Shown here: positions 1 to 6,472 of the stretch, in pieces
Numbering within the stretch: the stretch's first letter is position 1
How the letters are laid out: each line of letters starts with the position of its first letter
DNA from: Eubacteriales bacterium
GTDB lineage: Bacteria; Bacillota; Clostridia; JAQUNY01
Reading direction: 5' to 3'
Assembly: GCA_028717405.1 (NCBI GenBank)
Contig: JAQUNY010000051.1
Location: forward strand, 1 to 9,590
Length of the DNA stretch: 9,590 nucleotides
Position numbers and translations under genes: made by a program
Notes under the pieces: model-generated
Seen by the model: only the letters and a program-made list of their open reading frames with translations
The model's database searches: none
Told to the model about the DNA's origin: nothing

Positions 1-85
1 TTCGCAAATAGCTCCAATCTATTCCATGGAAGTATTTTGGCATCCCGGTCATTAACAAAAGAGAGAGAAGGGAGGTGAAATCAAT
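1..85. other. Left-edge leader, possible 3' end of an upstream gene
   Basis: The stretch before the first gene contains no complete gene. Two + strand frames are open from the left edge: one runs to a TAA at about 53-55, the other to a TGA at about 76-78 that overlaps the ribosome binding site of the peptide gene. Either could be the last codons of a gene outside the window, but neither translation is recognisable. I see no convincing -35/-10 pair, so the promoter of the transporter cluster is probably further upstream. Confidence 0.3.
70..77 (+). promoter_or_regulatory. Strong Shine-Dalgarno site that fixes a TTG start
   Basis: The bases GGGAGGTG form a near-consensus Shine-Dalgarno sequence and end 8 bases before the TTG at 86. 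No ATG or GTG in that frame lies at a suitable distance, and the TTG leads directly into a lysine-containing signal peptide, so the TTG start is well supported. Confidence 0.8.
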
Positions 86-433
86 TTGTTCCTATTTAAA
101 AAAAATCTAATAACAGCAATAGTTGTGTTGGTACTGGTAAGCGGTATCAGCATTCAATCTGTGTCGGCTTTTACATGCGGAGCATGCGGCGAAGGTGAGG
201 TAACAACATACTGTGGCGGATTTTACAGCTGGTATTATGATACTCATGATTATTATTACAATAGCCGTTGGTGGATATGTCAGAGAGAAATAGACATCTA
301 TATCACAGCATACCAATGTGATAATCCATATTGCCCGGTAGGCAGCTGGCAAGGGACACATGTAGAGTCGATATTTCATGGTGCATATTATTGCTGGGAC
401 TATCCGGGCGGAGTATACTGCCCGTGGAAATGA
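86..433 (+). CDS. Small secreted Cys- and aromatic-rich protein
   Basis: Seen: a 115-residue product starting at TTG behind a strong ribosome binding site. Residues 1-28 form a classic signal peptide: FKK at the start, a hydrophobic core at about 8-20, and VSA before F29 as a type I signal peptidase site. The predicted mature chain of about 87 residues has eight cysteines (31, 34, 43, 65, 78, 83, 103, 112), beginning with a CxxC pair, and by my count 14 Tyr, 6 Trp and 3 Phe, so about a quarter of it is aromatic. Inferred: an exported, disulfide-bonded peptide or small protein, acting outside the cell or at its surface. It is the first gene of a cluster encoding a binding lipoprotein and several membrane components, so it could be their cargo, ligand or accessory. 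I do not recognise the family. It resembles bacteriocins only in size and signal peptide; a metal-binding or adhesive protein is also possible. Confidence 0.8.
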   Translation: MFLFKKNLITAIVVLVLVSGISIQSVSAFTCGACGEGEVTTYCGGFYSWYYDTHDYYYNSRWWICQREIDIYITAYQCDNPYCPVGSWQGTHVESIFHGAYYCWDYPGGVYCPWK

Positions 434-454
434 CCTCAGGAATAGTGTCGGAAA

Positions 455-480
455 GGCTGATACTGGTACCGGTATCAGCC
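455..480 (+). promoter_or_regulatory. Near-perfect palindromic hairpin between peptide and lipoprotein genes
   Basis: A 26-base inverted repeat (GGCTGATACTGG / CCGGTATCAGCC around a central TA) lies 21 bases after the peptide stop codon. All pairs are Watson-Crick except one G-U. No T-run follows, so it is not a standard intrinsic terminator. Such a stem in an intergenic spacer often protects the 3' end of the upstream message or partly blocks read-through, which would let the peptide be made in greater amounts than the downstream membrane proteins. As DNA it could also be a dyad operator. Confidence 0.6.
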
Positions 481-524
481 TCAGGATGCGAAATAAGGCT
501 GCAACCATAAGTTAAGGAGTTTTT

Positions 525-2600
525 ATGAGTAAACATATATTCATTAATAAGTTATTATTACTGCTGGTTATTTGTATATGCACAGGGTGTACCAGCCATG
601 GGTCCAATATTGATAACACTGCTGCAGATACGGAAATTTCTGCCCCCGAGGTTGTAAAAAGAGATATTCCCTGCAAATATGACATTTTTGATTTTTGTTC
701 AGTAAGTGATAATAATTTTATTGCTGCCGATAAAGACACAATCCATATAATAAACAGCACATGGGATGAAATCCTGCAGATAAAAAACAACTTAAGTCTT
801 TGCTCCCTGGTTTGCTATGGAAATGGCAGCATTTATGCATACGATAAAGACGACTATCAAATAAAGAGATTCGACACAGAAGGCAATCTCCTGAGTATAT
901 ACAATGTCTACGACATTAAAAATATAAAGAAATTTATTTACACGAAAGATAAATTAATTTTTTACAAGCCATTTGATAGTCATCTGATTATTTACAGTAT
1001 TACAGATAACACAGTATACAAAGCAGATATAGGACATGTTTCCGGCATTTCATCCTACAAAGGCAGTAAAATCCTGATCTATATGACTGACAGCAGTAAT
1101 TCAGATAAGTATTTTTGTGTATATGATCTAATCAAAAGTGAAATAACAGAAAAATTCGGGATCGACAAAAATGTGAATGATTTTGTTTATAGCGCAAAGG
1201 ATGACTGCATATACTTTTTTTCAGGCGGATACGCATACAAGTATGAAATCAATGGTGCTTCAGAACCAATCTTCAAATCAAACAACAACAACATTTTATT
1301 CATTGCAGTCAGTGACAATTCATGCTATCTTGTCGATCACATAAACAAAACTGCTTATGAAATTGACAAACATGGCATATCCTTTGATTTTGAGGGAGCT
1401 GAAAAAGCGGACAGGATTTCGGATATCCGGACAAAATTGAACATTATATCCAGCTACCGCTCTATGGAAATACAGCCGGAAACATTGAAAATAATGGAAG
1501 TGTTCAGCCAAAAATATCCATATGTAGATGTAAGATTCGAATATATCGACCCGTCCCCAAAGGGTTATCCCGACGGGGAATATGACACCATGATCAGAAC
1601 AAGGCTAATGTCATCTGATAATGGTATTGACATAATACTTTTTAACAGCGATGCTCAGGAAGAGACAATTTTAAATGCCGATTACTTTATTGGACTGGAG
1701 AATTATCCGTCAATTATTAAGGAATTTGAGAATATTTTTCCCGGAGTCAGAAATTTATGTACATACAGGGATAGATTAATTGGCGTTCCATATTCAATAT
1801 ACCATGAGGCATGGGCAGTTGATCTTGAACTACTTGCGCAGATCGATCTGGAATGCCCCGGGAGCGGATGGACATGGGATGATTTCTATGAATTTGCAAA
1901 AAAAGCCAGGCTGGATAGCGATGGCGACGGGTTGATCGACATCCTTGCCTTTGCGTTCAGGAATTCTGTTATTGATCCTCTTGGAGCAAGTAAATATTGC
2001 CATGCATTGTACATGGATACTCATAACAGGACCGCCACTTATGAATGTGCAGGATATATCAGCTTCCTGAATATACTAAAAAAAATAATGGATGAGAATC
2101 TTCTTGCGGCTGATGAAAAGCTGCTTTCCTCAAAAAAGGTAAAAACCGTATTCACTCTTCATCGTCCGGACGTTTTTGACGGCGATTTACATCTGATTGC
2201 GCCGCCATCTATCAAAGGTGATTTTAAGACACCCGTAAAAATTAATATGTTTTGTATAAACAAGAGTTCTGCCAATATAGACATAGCAGTTGAATACCTG
2301 GCTCTCTTCTTGTCCGCAAAGGTCAGGCTGCATCCTGATTTATACCCTCCTTCATATTTTAAAAATCCTGATTATTACAAAGGCATAAATTTTAAGCCCA
2401 TGAGAGGTAGAGAGCTTTCAAGTGATGAAAATTTTATTCTTTTTGAACACATGATCAATAACTCATGTATTCAGCTTAGAAACAAGGATTTTACTTCCTA
2501 TTACGGAAAAATCCTTGACAGTTTCAGCGCAGGCGAAATAAATGCAGAAGAGGCAGCCAGGCTTATAAATAACAAAGCAAAAATGGTTCTTGGCGAATGA
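525..2600 (+). CDS. Lipoprotein: propeller-like domain fused to ABC solute-binding protein
   Basis: Seen: 691 residues, ATG start with AAGGAG five bases upstream. Residues 1-21 are a lipoprotein signal ending in the lipobox ICTGC, so Cys22 should be lipidated and the protein anchored outside the membrane. Residues about 50-298 are beta-rich and repetitive, with units such as GSIYAYDKDDYQIKRFDTEG that resemble blades of six-bladed propellers. Residues about 303-690 look like a family 1 extracellular solute-binding protein: KLNIISSY opening strand, GIDIILFN (367-374), GVPYS (420-424), the hallmark WTWDDFYEFAKKA (449-461), a calcium-loop-like DSDGDGLID (464-472), and a C-terminal helix ending in KAKMVL. 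Known: this class delivers carbohydrates or other solutes to MalF/MalG-type permeases, which are encoded downstream. At 691 residues it is far longer than the usual 400-450, because of the added N-terminal half. It overlaps the next gene by ATGA. Ligand unknown; the propeller assignment is an inference from sequence texture. Confidence 0.85.
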   Translation: MSKHIFINKLLLLLVICICTGCTSHGSNIDNTAADTEISAPEVVKRDIPCKYDIFDFCSVSDNNFIAADKDTIHIINSTWDEILQIKNNLSLCSLVCYGNGSIYAYDKDDYQIKRFDTEGNLLSIYNVYDIKNIKKFIYTKDKLIFYKPFDSHLIIYSITDNTVYKADIGHVSGISSYKGSKILIYMTDSSNSDKYFCVYDLIKSEITEKFGIDKNVNDFVYSAKDDCIYFFSGGYAYKYEINGASEPIFKSNNNNILFIAVSDNSCYLVDHINKTAYEIDKHGISFDFEGAEKADRISDIRTKLNIISSYRSMEIQPETLKIMEVFSQKYPYVDVRFEYIDPSPKGYPDGEYDTMIRTRLMSSDNGIDIILFNSDAQEETILNADYFIGLENYPSIIKEFENIFPGVRNLCTYRDRLIGVPYSIYHEAWAVDLELLAQIDLECPGSGWTWDDFYEFAKKARLDSDGDGLIDILAFAFRNSVIDPLGASKYCHALYMDTHNRTATYECAGYISFLNILKKIMDENLLAADEKLLSSKKVKTVFTLHRPDVFDGDLHLIAPPSIKGDFKTPVKINMFCINKSSANIDIAVEYLALFLSAKVRLHPDLYPPSYFKNPDYYKGINFKPMRGRELSSDENFILFEHMINNSCIQLRNKDFTSYYGKILDSFSAGEINAEEAARLINNKAKMVLGE

Positions 2601-3256
2601 TAACGATGACCAGTGTAAATAAGATTATAAAAGCACATATAAAAATTGTAATAGCATTGATAATTTCAATATGTATGATCTTACTATTACTCTTGTCCTT
2701 ATTGTACATGTACAGCCTGCCGTACTCTGCAATAAAAAATTACATCGAGTCAAGGTATAATATGGATCACTCCAATATTTGGGAAAAAGTAGAAGTGCAA
2801 AAGTCATTTCTTGATGATTCCCTGTCGGATGCCGGATTTTGGTTTTATGATTTCTCCAGGGATGTCGAGTTGTTCAGCAAAAACAGATTGTGCTCAAGAA
2901 TTTTATTTGTAGATATATATAAAGAAGAAATAGGACTAAAAGAACAAAAATATAAGGTAAAAGTAGCATATAAGATCAGCAGTGATATATTTCTGCAATT
3001 GGATCAAAATTGCATTCTGGATATGGAAATATTTCTGAAACGATCATGCCGGAACAGCTGCAAAATAGTATATATAAGAGAGCTTGGATATCAGATGGAT
3101 TTAAATCGTTTAACTTTAGCAGATCCTGAGGATGAATATGAACACGAATATATCCCTGAACACGAACATAACCCTGAATTTGGACATGATCTGGAAGATA
3201 GCACTGAATACGAACATACACATACGCTTGAATCAGAACACAACCATGGATACTAA
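2597..3256 (+). CDS. Single-span membrane protein with His/Glu-rich tail
   Basis: Seen: 219 residues, starting in an ATGA overlap with the lipoprotein gene, which suggests translational coupling; an ATG three codons later is an alternative start. A short basic N-terminus precedes one strong hydrophobic segment (about 15-39). Residues 40-175 form a soluble, probably extracytoplasmic domain with four cysteines (99, 139, 151, 155). The last 44 residues (176-219) are a low-complexity acidic tail holding eight histidines (183, 189, 191, 197, 207, 209, 215, 217), in units such as YEHEY, EHEH and EHTHT. His/acidic tails of this type often bind Zn, Ni or Cu. I do not recognise the soluble domain; it shows no lipoyl or coiled-coil region. 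Its place between the binding protein and the adaptor-like gene suggests an assembly or accessory role in the same complex, which is inference. Confidence 0.75.
   Translation: MITMTSVNKIIKAHIKIVIALIISICMILLLLLSLLYMYSLPYSAIKNYIESRYNMDHSNIWEKVEVQKSFLDDSLSDAGFWFYDFSRDVELFSKNRLCSRILFVDIYKEEIGLKEQKYKVKVAYKISSDIFLQLDQNCILDMEIFLKRSCRNSCKIVYIRELGYQMDLNRLTLADPEDEYEHEYIPEHEHNPEFGHDLEDSTEYEHTHTLESEHNHGY
3134..3250 (+). repeat. Degenerate tandem repeat encoding the His/Glu-rich tail
   Basis: Imperfect repeats built on GAACACGAA, GAACAT and GAATAC run through the end of the preceding gene. In frame they give EHE/EYE units. In the next frame they give Asn/Thr-rich sequence that stays open into the downstream gene, but this is probably a by-product of the repeat. 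Such arrays vary in copy number by slippage, so the tail length may differ between strains. Confidence 0.6.
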
Positions 3257-3665
3257 AACTACCTTGAACTGCAACAAGAAGACTAATAAACATCAGAAGG
3301 GAAAAAATGCTTTTGTGGTCACGGCAGTGTACATTTTAGTAATGCTGTTGATAACGCTTATGTCAAATAAAATCAGATATTTTACAGCACCAAAAGTGAT
3401 CACGGAAACAGTTCTGGCTGGGAAAGGAGGATTCATAATACCAGCCTCCGCGATTCTACACGAGGGGAGTTCCGTATATGTAGTGGAAACCCGTGAAAAT
3501 TTCTGGGGTAAAGAACACCATGTCAGGATCAGAGATGTTCAGACTGGTGATCAGGCACAAAAATATTTTTTCATTATAGCCGGTGGTTTAGTACATGGCG
3601 ACGTAGTAGTAACCGGTTATGACAGAAAAATCAGCAATGGCGACAGGGTGGAAATAATAAGGTGA
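3246..3665 (+). CDS. Minimal membrane-fusion (HlyD/RND adaptor-like) protein
   Basis: Seen: 139 residues from an ATG that overlaps the previous gene by 11 bases. The frame stays open further upstream, to an ATG at 3132, but that extra part only mirrors the neighbour's repeat tail, so I prefer 3246. No clear Shine-Dalgarno site is present; reinitiation after the upstream stop is likely. A lysine-rich N-terminus leads into one membrane span (about 21-40). Residues 46-139 resemble the C-terminal membrane-proximal domain of efflux adaptor proteins: IPASAI (65-70), VYVVETRENFWGKEHHV (77-93), AGGLVHGDVVVTG (112-124) and a closing KISNGDRVEI. Known: full adaptors also have a beta-barrel, a lipoyl domain and usually a helical hairpin, and run to 350-450 residues. 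None of those parts is present here, so this is either a pared-down adaptor or one half of a split one. Its neighbour encodes an FtsX/MacB-like protein, the usual partner of such adaptors in Gram-positive bacteria. Confidence 0.7.
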   Translation: MDTKTTLNCNKKTNKHQKGKNAFVVTAVYILVMLLITLMSNKIRYFTAPKVITETVLAGKGGFIIPASAILHEGSSVYVVETRENFWGKEHHVRIRDVQTGDQAQKYFFIIAGGLVHGDVVVTGYDRKISNGDRVEIIR

Positions 3666-4573
3666 AATGGTGTTTAACAATAAAAAAAGAAATTACATTG
3701 ATTATTACTTCCATATTGATTGTTTCAAGTATGGGCATACTCCTGATATTAAAAAATAGAATGTACAGATATACAGACATAATTGAAATAAATGTATACT
3801 CCATAAAAATGAAAAAATATTCTGAAGATACCATCAAAGAAGTATTGTCGGAATATAAAGACAGCAACCGGCATATAATTAATATAGAACTTTCAGAAAA
3901 TGCCAGGCTCTGCAATGTTTTAACCCTGCATATCCAGGTAAGCCCTGATACATCATACATCATTTATAACAACGTTGTTGGCAACATTGGGACAATAATC
4001 AAGTCGGCAGGTATAGCCTGGAAAAAAATTGAATTTTATAATGTCGATCACCATTCAAGAACAGCCATTATGTATATCGACATAATATTTCATATTGTGT
4101 TGATTGCAGCGGCATATATTATGTCCGGGCATATTATCAATTATTACCTGCATTTGAAACAGAAAATGCTTATAGATTACAATAAACATTATGTTTATGA
4201 TGTATTAAAGCTAAATAAAAAATATCTGATTAATATATTTATAATGGTATTTGCAGCCTGCAGTTTTTTTATCAGCGCATGTCTTTTTATAAATTTGAGA
4301 ATTCAGGTACATCCATCTATTATACCCATTAAAATAATAAATATCAGAGATATGGCAAGTAAAACAGGTTCATATTATAACAGCCTGAGAGATGCACATG
4401 TTTCTTCCGGTATTATAAGCAACTATATCAATTATGCATATATATTAATTAGAATTTGCAGCATAAATGTAATTATTGGCATACTTATTCAATGGTTTAT
4501 TATGAAAATTCATAAACCTGAACTATGGCAGGCGCTGGAAAAGGATGTGATATTTCATGAAACCCGGAATTAA
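3662..4573 (+). CDS. Four-span membrane protein with FtsX/MacB-like topology
   Basis: Seen: 303 residues, GTG start overlapping the previous stop (GTGA). There are four hydrophobic segments at about 11-31, 136-156, 190-211 and 258-280. A charged domain of about 105 residues lies between the first two, a basic loop of about 33 residues between the second and third (including YDVLKLNKKYLI), and about 46 residues between the third and fourth. One span, a large outer domain, then three spans is the plan of FtsX/MacB-class (type VII) ABC permeases, and the basic loop before span 3 sits where those proteins contact their ATPase. The sequence itself is not clearly similar to known members, so the assignment rests on topology and on the adaptor-like gene just upstream. 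Known members need a separate or fused ATPase and drive export or mechanical work across the envelope. None is encoded here. It overlaps the next gene by 17 bases. Confidence 0.6.
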   Translation: MKWCLTIKKEITLIITSILIVSSMGILLILKNRMYRYTDIIEINVYSIKMKKYSEDTIKEVLSEYKDSNRHIINIELSENARLCNVLTLHIQVSPDTSYIIYNNVVGNIGTIIKSAGIAWKKIEFYNVDHHSRTAIMYIDIIFHIVLIAAAYIMSGHIINYYLHLKQKMLIDYNKHYVYDVLKLNKKYLINIFIMVFAACSFFISACLFINLRIQVHPSIIPIKIINIRDMASKTGSYYNSLRDAHVSSGIISNYINYAYILIRICSINVIIGILIQWFIMKIHKPELWQALEKDVIFHETRN

Positions 4574-5381
4574 ACATATTTTACTGGTTGCACCCGGACT
4601 TGCCGGAGTTTTGATTTTTTATGTGATACCCTTTTTCATCTCTGTTTGCTATTCATTCACCACAATCACTCTTGATTTGAATTTTACAGGGATCAATAAT
4701 TTTATCTCGGTTTTATCCAATGATTATTTCAGGCTTGCCCTGTCAAACACACTTGAAATGACTGTCGTTATCGTTCCTGTTACTGTATTCACATCTTTGA
4801 TGGCAGCACTTTTATTTGCAAAAGGCTCAAAAATAAATAAGCCGATAAGGCTTGCTTTGATTATTCCGGTATTACTGCCGTCAGCAGCGGTAATTTTTTT
4901 CTGGAAGATGGTTTTTCCCGGCGATATTTTCAGCGGAGAAATAACAGAAGAGTTTATCCGTCTTCCTGTATACTTGCTGTTTATCTGGAAAAACACAGGA
5001 TTAAATATGGTGCTTTTTATCGCCGGATTCCATTCAATACCTGCTGTTATTTATGAAGCCGCCGAACTCGATGGTGCGTCCGCTGCAAAAAAACACATCT
5101 ATATAACGTTGCCTCTCATCAGTCCCATACTACTGTTGGCTACTATGATAACGACCGTAAATTCATTTCGCATATTTAAAGAAATATACTTACTGTATGG
5201 CTCCTATCCTGCAGAGTCCATATACACTTTACAGAATTATATGAATAACCATTTTTTAAAAATGAGTTATCAGAATCTAAGCACTGCAGCAGTTATCTTT
5301 TTTGTTATCATTTTCGTATCCATATCAGCCGGTTTTAAAATAATTGATTCAGTAAACAGGGTCACAGGGAGGCTAATGTGA
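4557..5381 (+). CDS. ABC sugar-type permease, MalF/UgpA class
   Basis: Seen: 274 residues, ATG start with AAAGGA upstream inside the preceding gene. Six hydrophobic segments are visible (about 8-31, 66-88, 100-119, 138-160, 187-207, 241-262). The opening HILLVAPGLAGVLIFYVIP and the SNTLEMT region are typical of MalF-class importer subunits. The coupling-loop EAA motif is intact at about 167-190: EAAELDGASAAKKHIYITLP, with the conserved Asp-Gly. Known: such proteins pair with a MalG-type partner to carry solutes, often oligosaccharides, delivered by a binding protein, powered by an MsmK/MalK-type ATPase that in Firmicutes is often encoded elsewhere. Length is normal for UgpA-type members. The substrate cannot be inferred. 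The stop codon is one base before the next start. Confidence 0.92.
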   Translation: MKPGIKHILLVAPGLAGVLIFYVIPFFISVCYSFTTITLDLNFTGINNFISVLSNDYFRLALSNTLEMTVVIVPVTVFTSLMAALLFAKGSKINKPIRLALIIPVLLPSAAVIFFWKMVFPGDIFSGEITEEFIRLPVYLLFIWKNTGLNMVLFIAGFHSIPAVIYEAAELDGASAAKKHIYITLPLISPILLLATMITTVNSFRIFKEIYLLYGSYPAESIYTLQNYMNNHFLKMSYQNLSTAAVIFFVIIFVSISAGFKIIDSVNRVTGRLM

Positions 5382-5382
5382 G

Positions 5383-6255
5383 GTGAATAGCATAAAATTA
5401 ATAAAATCAAAAGGCAGAAAAAACGCCGTAATAATAAGCCGCCTTATCACTTCAGTATCATGTTGTATTTTGGCTTTTATATATATGATCCCCGTCTTTA
5501 CAACTTTTATAAATTCATTTGCCCCTCCAACAGAACTGGCTGCAAGTGTTGTAAACAAATCAAAAGTGCTTTTCCCTGAAAGCTTTTCATTATTGCAGTA
5601 CTATGACCTTCTTGTGGAAAAAGCACGTTATTTGGGTATGTTCTGGAATTCATTCCTGTACAGCTCAACTATTACCCTGGCAGGCATGCTTGCTGGCATA
5701 CCCACAGCTTTTATATTGGCAAAATTTAATTTCAAAAGCAGGAACGTCATCTTGTCAATATTGGTTATCATTATATTGATGCCATTCCAGGTTACCCTTC
5801 TTCCCAATTATATTATCTCCAGATTTTTAGGCCTGCTCAATACAAGGTGGTCAGTGATACTACCCGGAATTTTTGCACCTTTTGGTATTTTTCTGCTGAT
5901 TCAGTTCTTCCGGTATATGCCTGATGAAATGATTGAAGCTGTATTAATTGAAAGCAAATCAGTATGGGATATATTCAAGATAGCTGTCCTCCCTTTTGCC
6001 AAACCGGGAATAATTGCTGTTACAATAATAAATTTTGCAGAAAACTGGAATATGGTAGAACAACCTTTGGTCCTGATCAATGATATTTTGAAAAGGCCCC
6101 TGTCGGCTGTATTTAACAGTGTACTAAGAGAAGGTGCAGATATTGCTTATGCAGGATCGTTTTTCTATATGCTTCCCATTATTTTATTATTTATTTTTCT
6201 TGAGGAGTATGTCATTGACGGATTAACTGAATGGACTAAAATCATGCGGAGATAA
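5383..6255 (+). CDS. ABC sugar-type permease, MalG/UgpE class, altered EAA loop
   Basis: Seen: 290 residues, GTG start one base after the MalF-type stop, with GGGAGG ten bases upstream. MalG-class signatures are clear: IPVFTTFINSF near the N-terminus, NSFLYSSTITLAGMLAGIPTAF (start about 89), FNFKSRNVILSILVIIILMP (start about 115) followed by FQVTLLPNYI, and PGIFAPFGIFLLIQFFRYMP (161-180). Six spans are expected. The coupling loop at about 185-204 reads EAVLIESKSVWDIFKIAVLP: the glutamate, spacing and final LP are kept, but the usual A-x-x-D-G-A core has become V-x-x-E-S-K. That loop normally docks into the ATPase, so this subunit may use an unusual ATPase or couple differently. It is the last gene of the cluster; an inverted repeat follows directly. 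Confidence 0.9.
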   Translation: MNSIKLIKSKGRKNAVIISRLITSVSCCILAFIYMIPVFTTFINSFAPPTELAASVVNKSKVLFPESFSLLQYYDLLVEKARYLGMFWNSFLYSSTITLAGMLAGIPTAFILAKFNFKSRNVILSILVIIILMPFQVTLLPNYIISRFLGLLNTRWSVILPGIFAPFGIFLLIQFFRYMPDEMIEAVLIESKSVWDIFKIAVLPFAKPGIIAVTIINFAENWNMVEQPLVLINDILKRPLSAVFNSVLREGADIAYAGSFFYMLPIILLFIFLEEYVIDGLTEWTKIMRR

Positions 6256-6257
6256 TC

Positions 6258-6304
6258 AGCACCCTCTCTGCTGACTGACACAGTATCCAGTCGGGCAGGG
6301 TGTT
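6258..6304 (+). terminator. Composite inverted repeat after the permease operon
   Basis: An outer stem AGCACCCT / AGGGTGTT (one G-U pair) encloses an inner stem CTGACTG / CAGTCGG (one G-U pair). It begins three bases after the last permease stop, where an operon end is expected. There is no T-run after it, so it may work as a factor-dependent stop or an mRNA-stabilising stem rather than a classic intrinsic terminator. Confidence 0.4.
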
Positions 6305-6371
6305 AAGCTGCATATTGGTCAAATATCCGTAATTTTCAGGTAAAAAATCATCAGAATAAGATATTTCTATG

Positions 6372-6380
6372 TGCTATACT
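6372..6380 (+). promoter_or_regulatory. Candidate extended -10 promoter for the first QueG-like gene
   Basis: TGCTATACT matches an extended -10 element (TGnTATAAT with one mismatch). No good -35 lies 17 bases upstream, as is common for extended -10 promoters. Transcription would start near 6387, leaving an 86-98 base leader. It is the best candidate in the 217-base gap, but matches of this quality arise by chance in AT-rich DNA. Confidence 0.35.
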
Positions 6381-6472
6381 CTGGTTTGTACACAAATATA
6401 TTAAGTTTTACAATAAGTATATTTGGTTGCAACATGTTTTTTTAGCTGCAATGTAAATATGTACAGATAAGG

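Noticed and set aside
86..433. Assignment of the secreted protein as a lactococcin 972-type bacteriocin
   Set aside because: Size, signal peptide and a nearby FtsX-like gene are suggestive, but the eight-cysteine pattern does not fit that family and no matching motif is visible.
3132..3245. Upstream 38-codon extension of the adaptor-like gene
   Set aside because: This Asn/Thr-rich part is the shifted reading of the neighbour's His/Glu repeat. The ATG at 3246, directly before a lysine-rich segment and the membrane span, is a better start.
525..6255. A plain sugar ABC importer operon
   Set aside because: It would explain the binding protein and MalF/MalG, but not the three intervening membrane proteins that overlap them or the secreted peptide in front.
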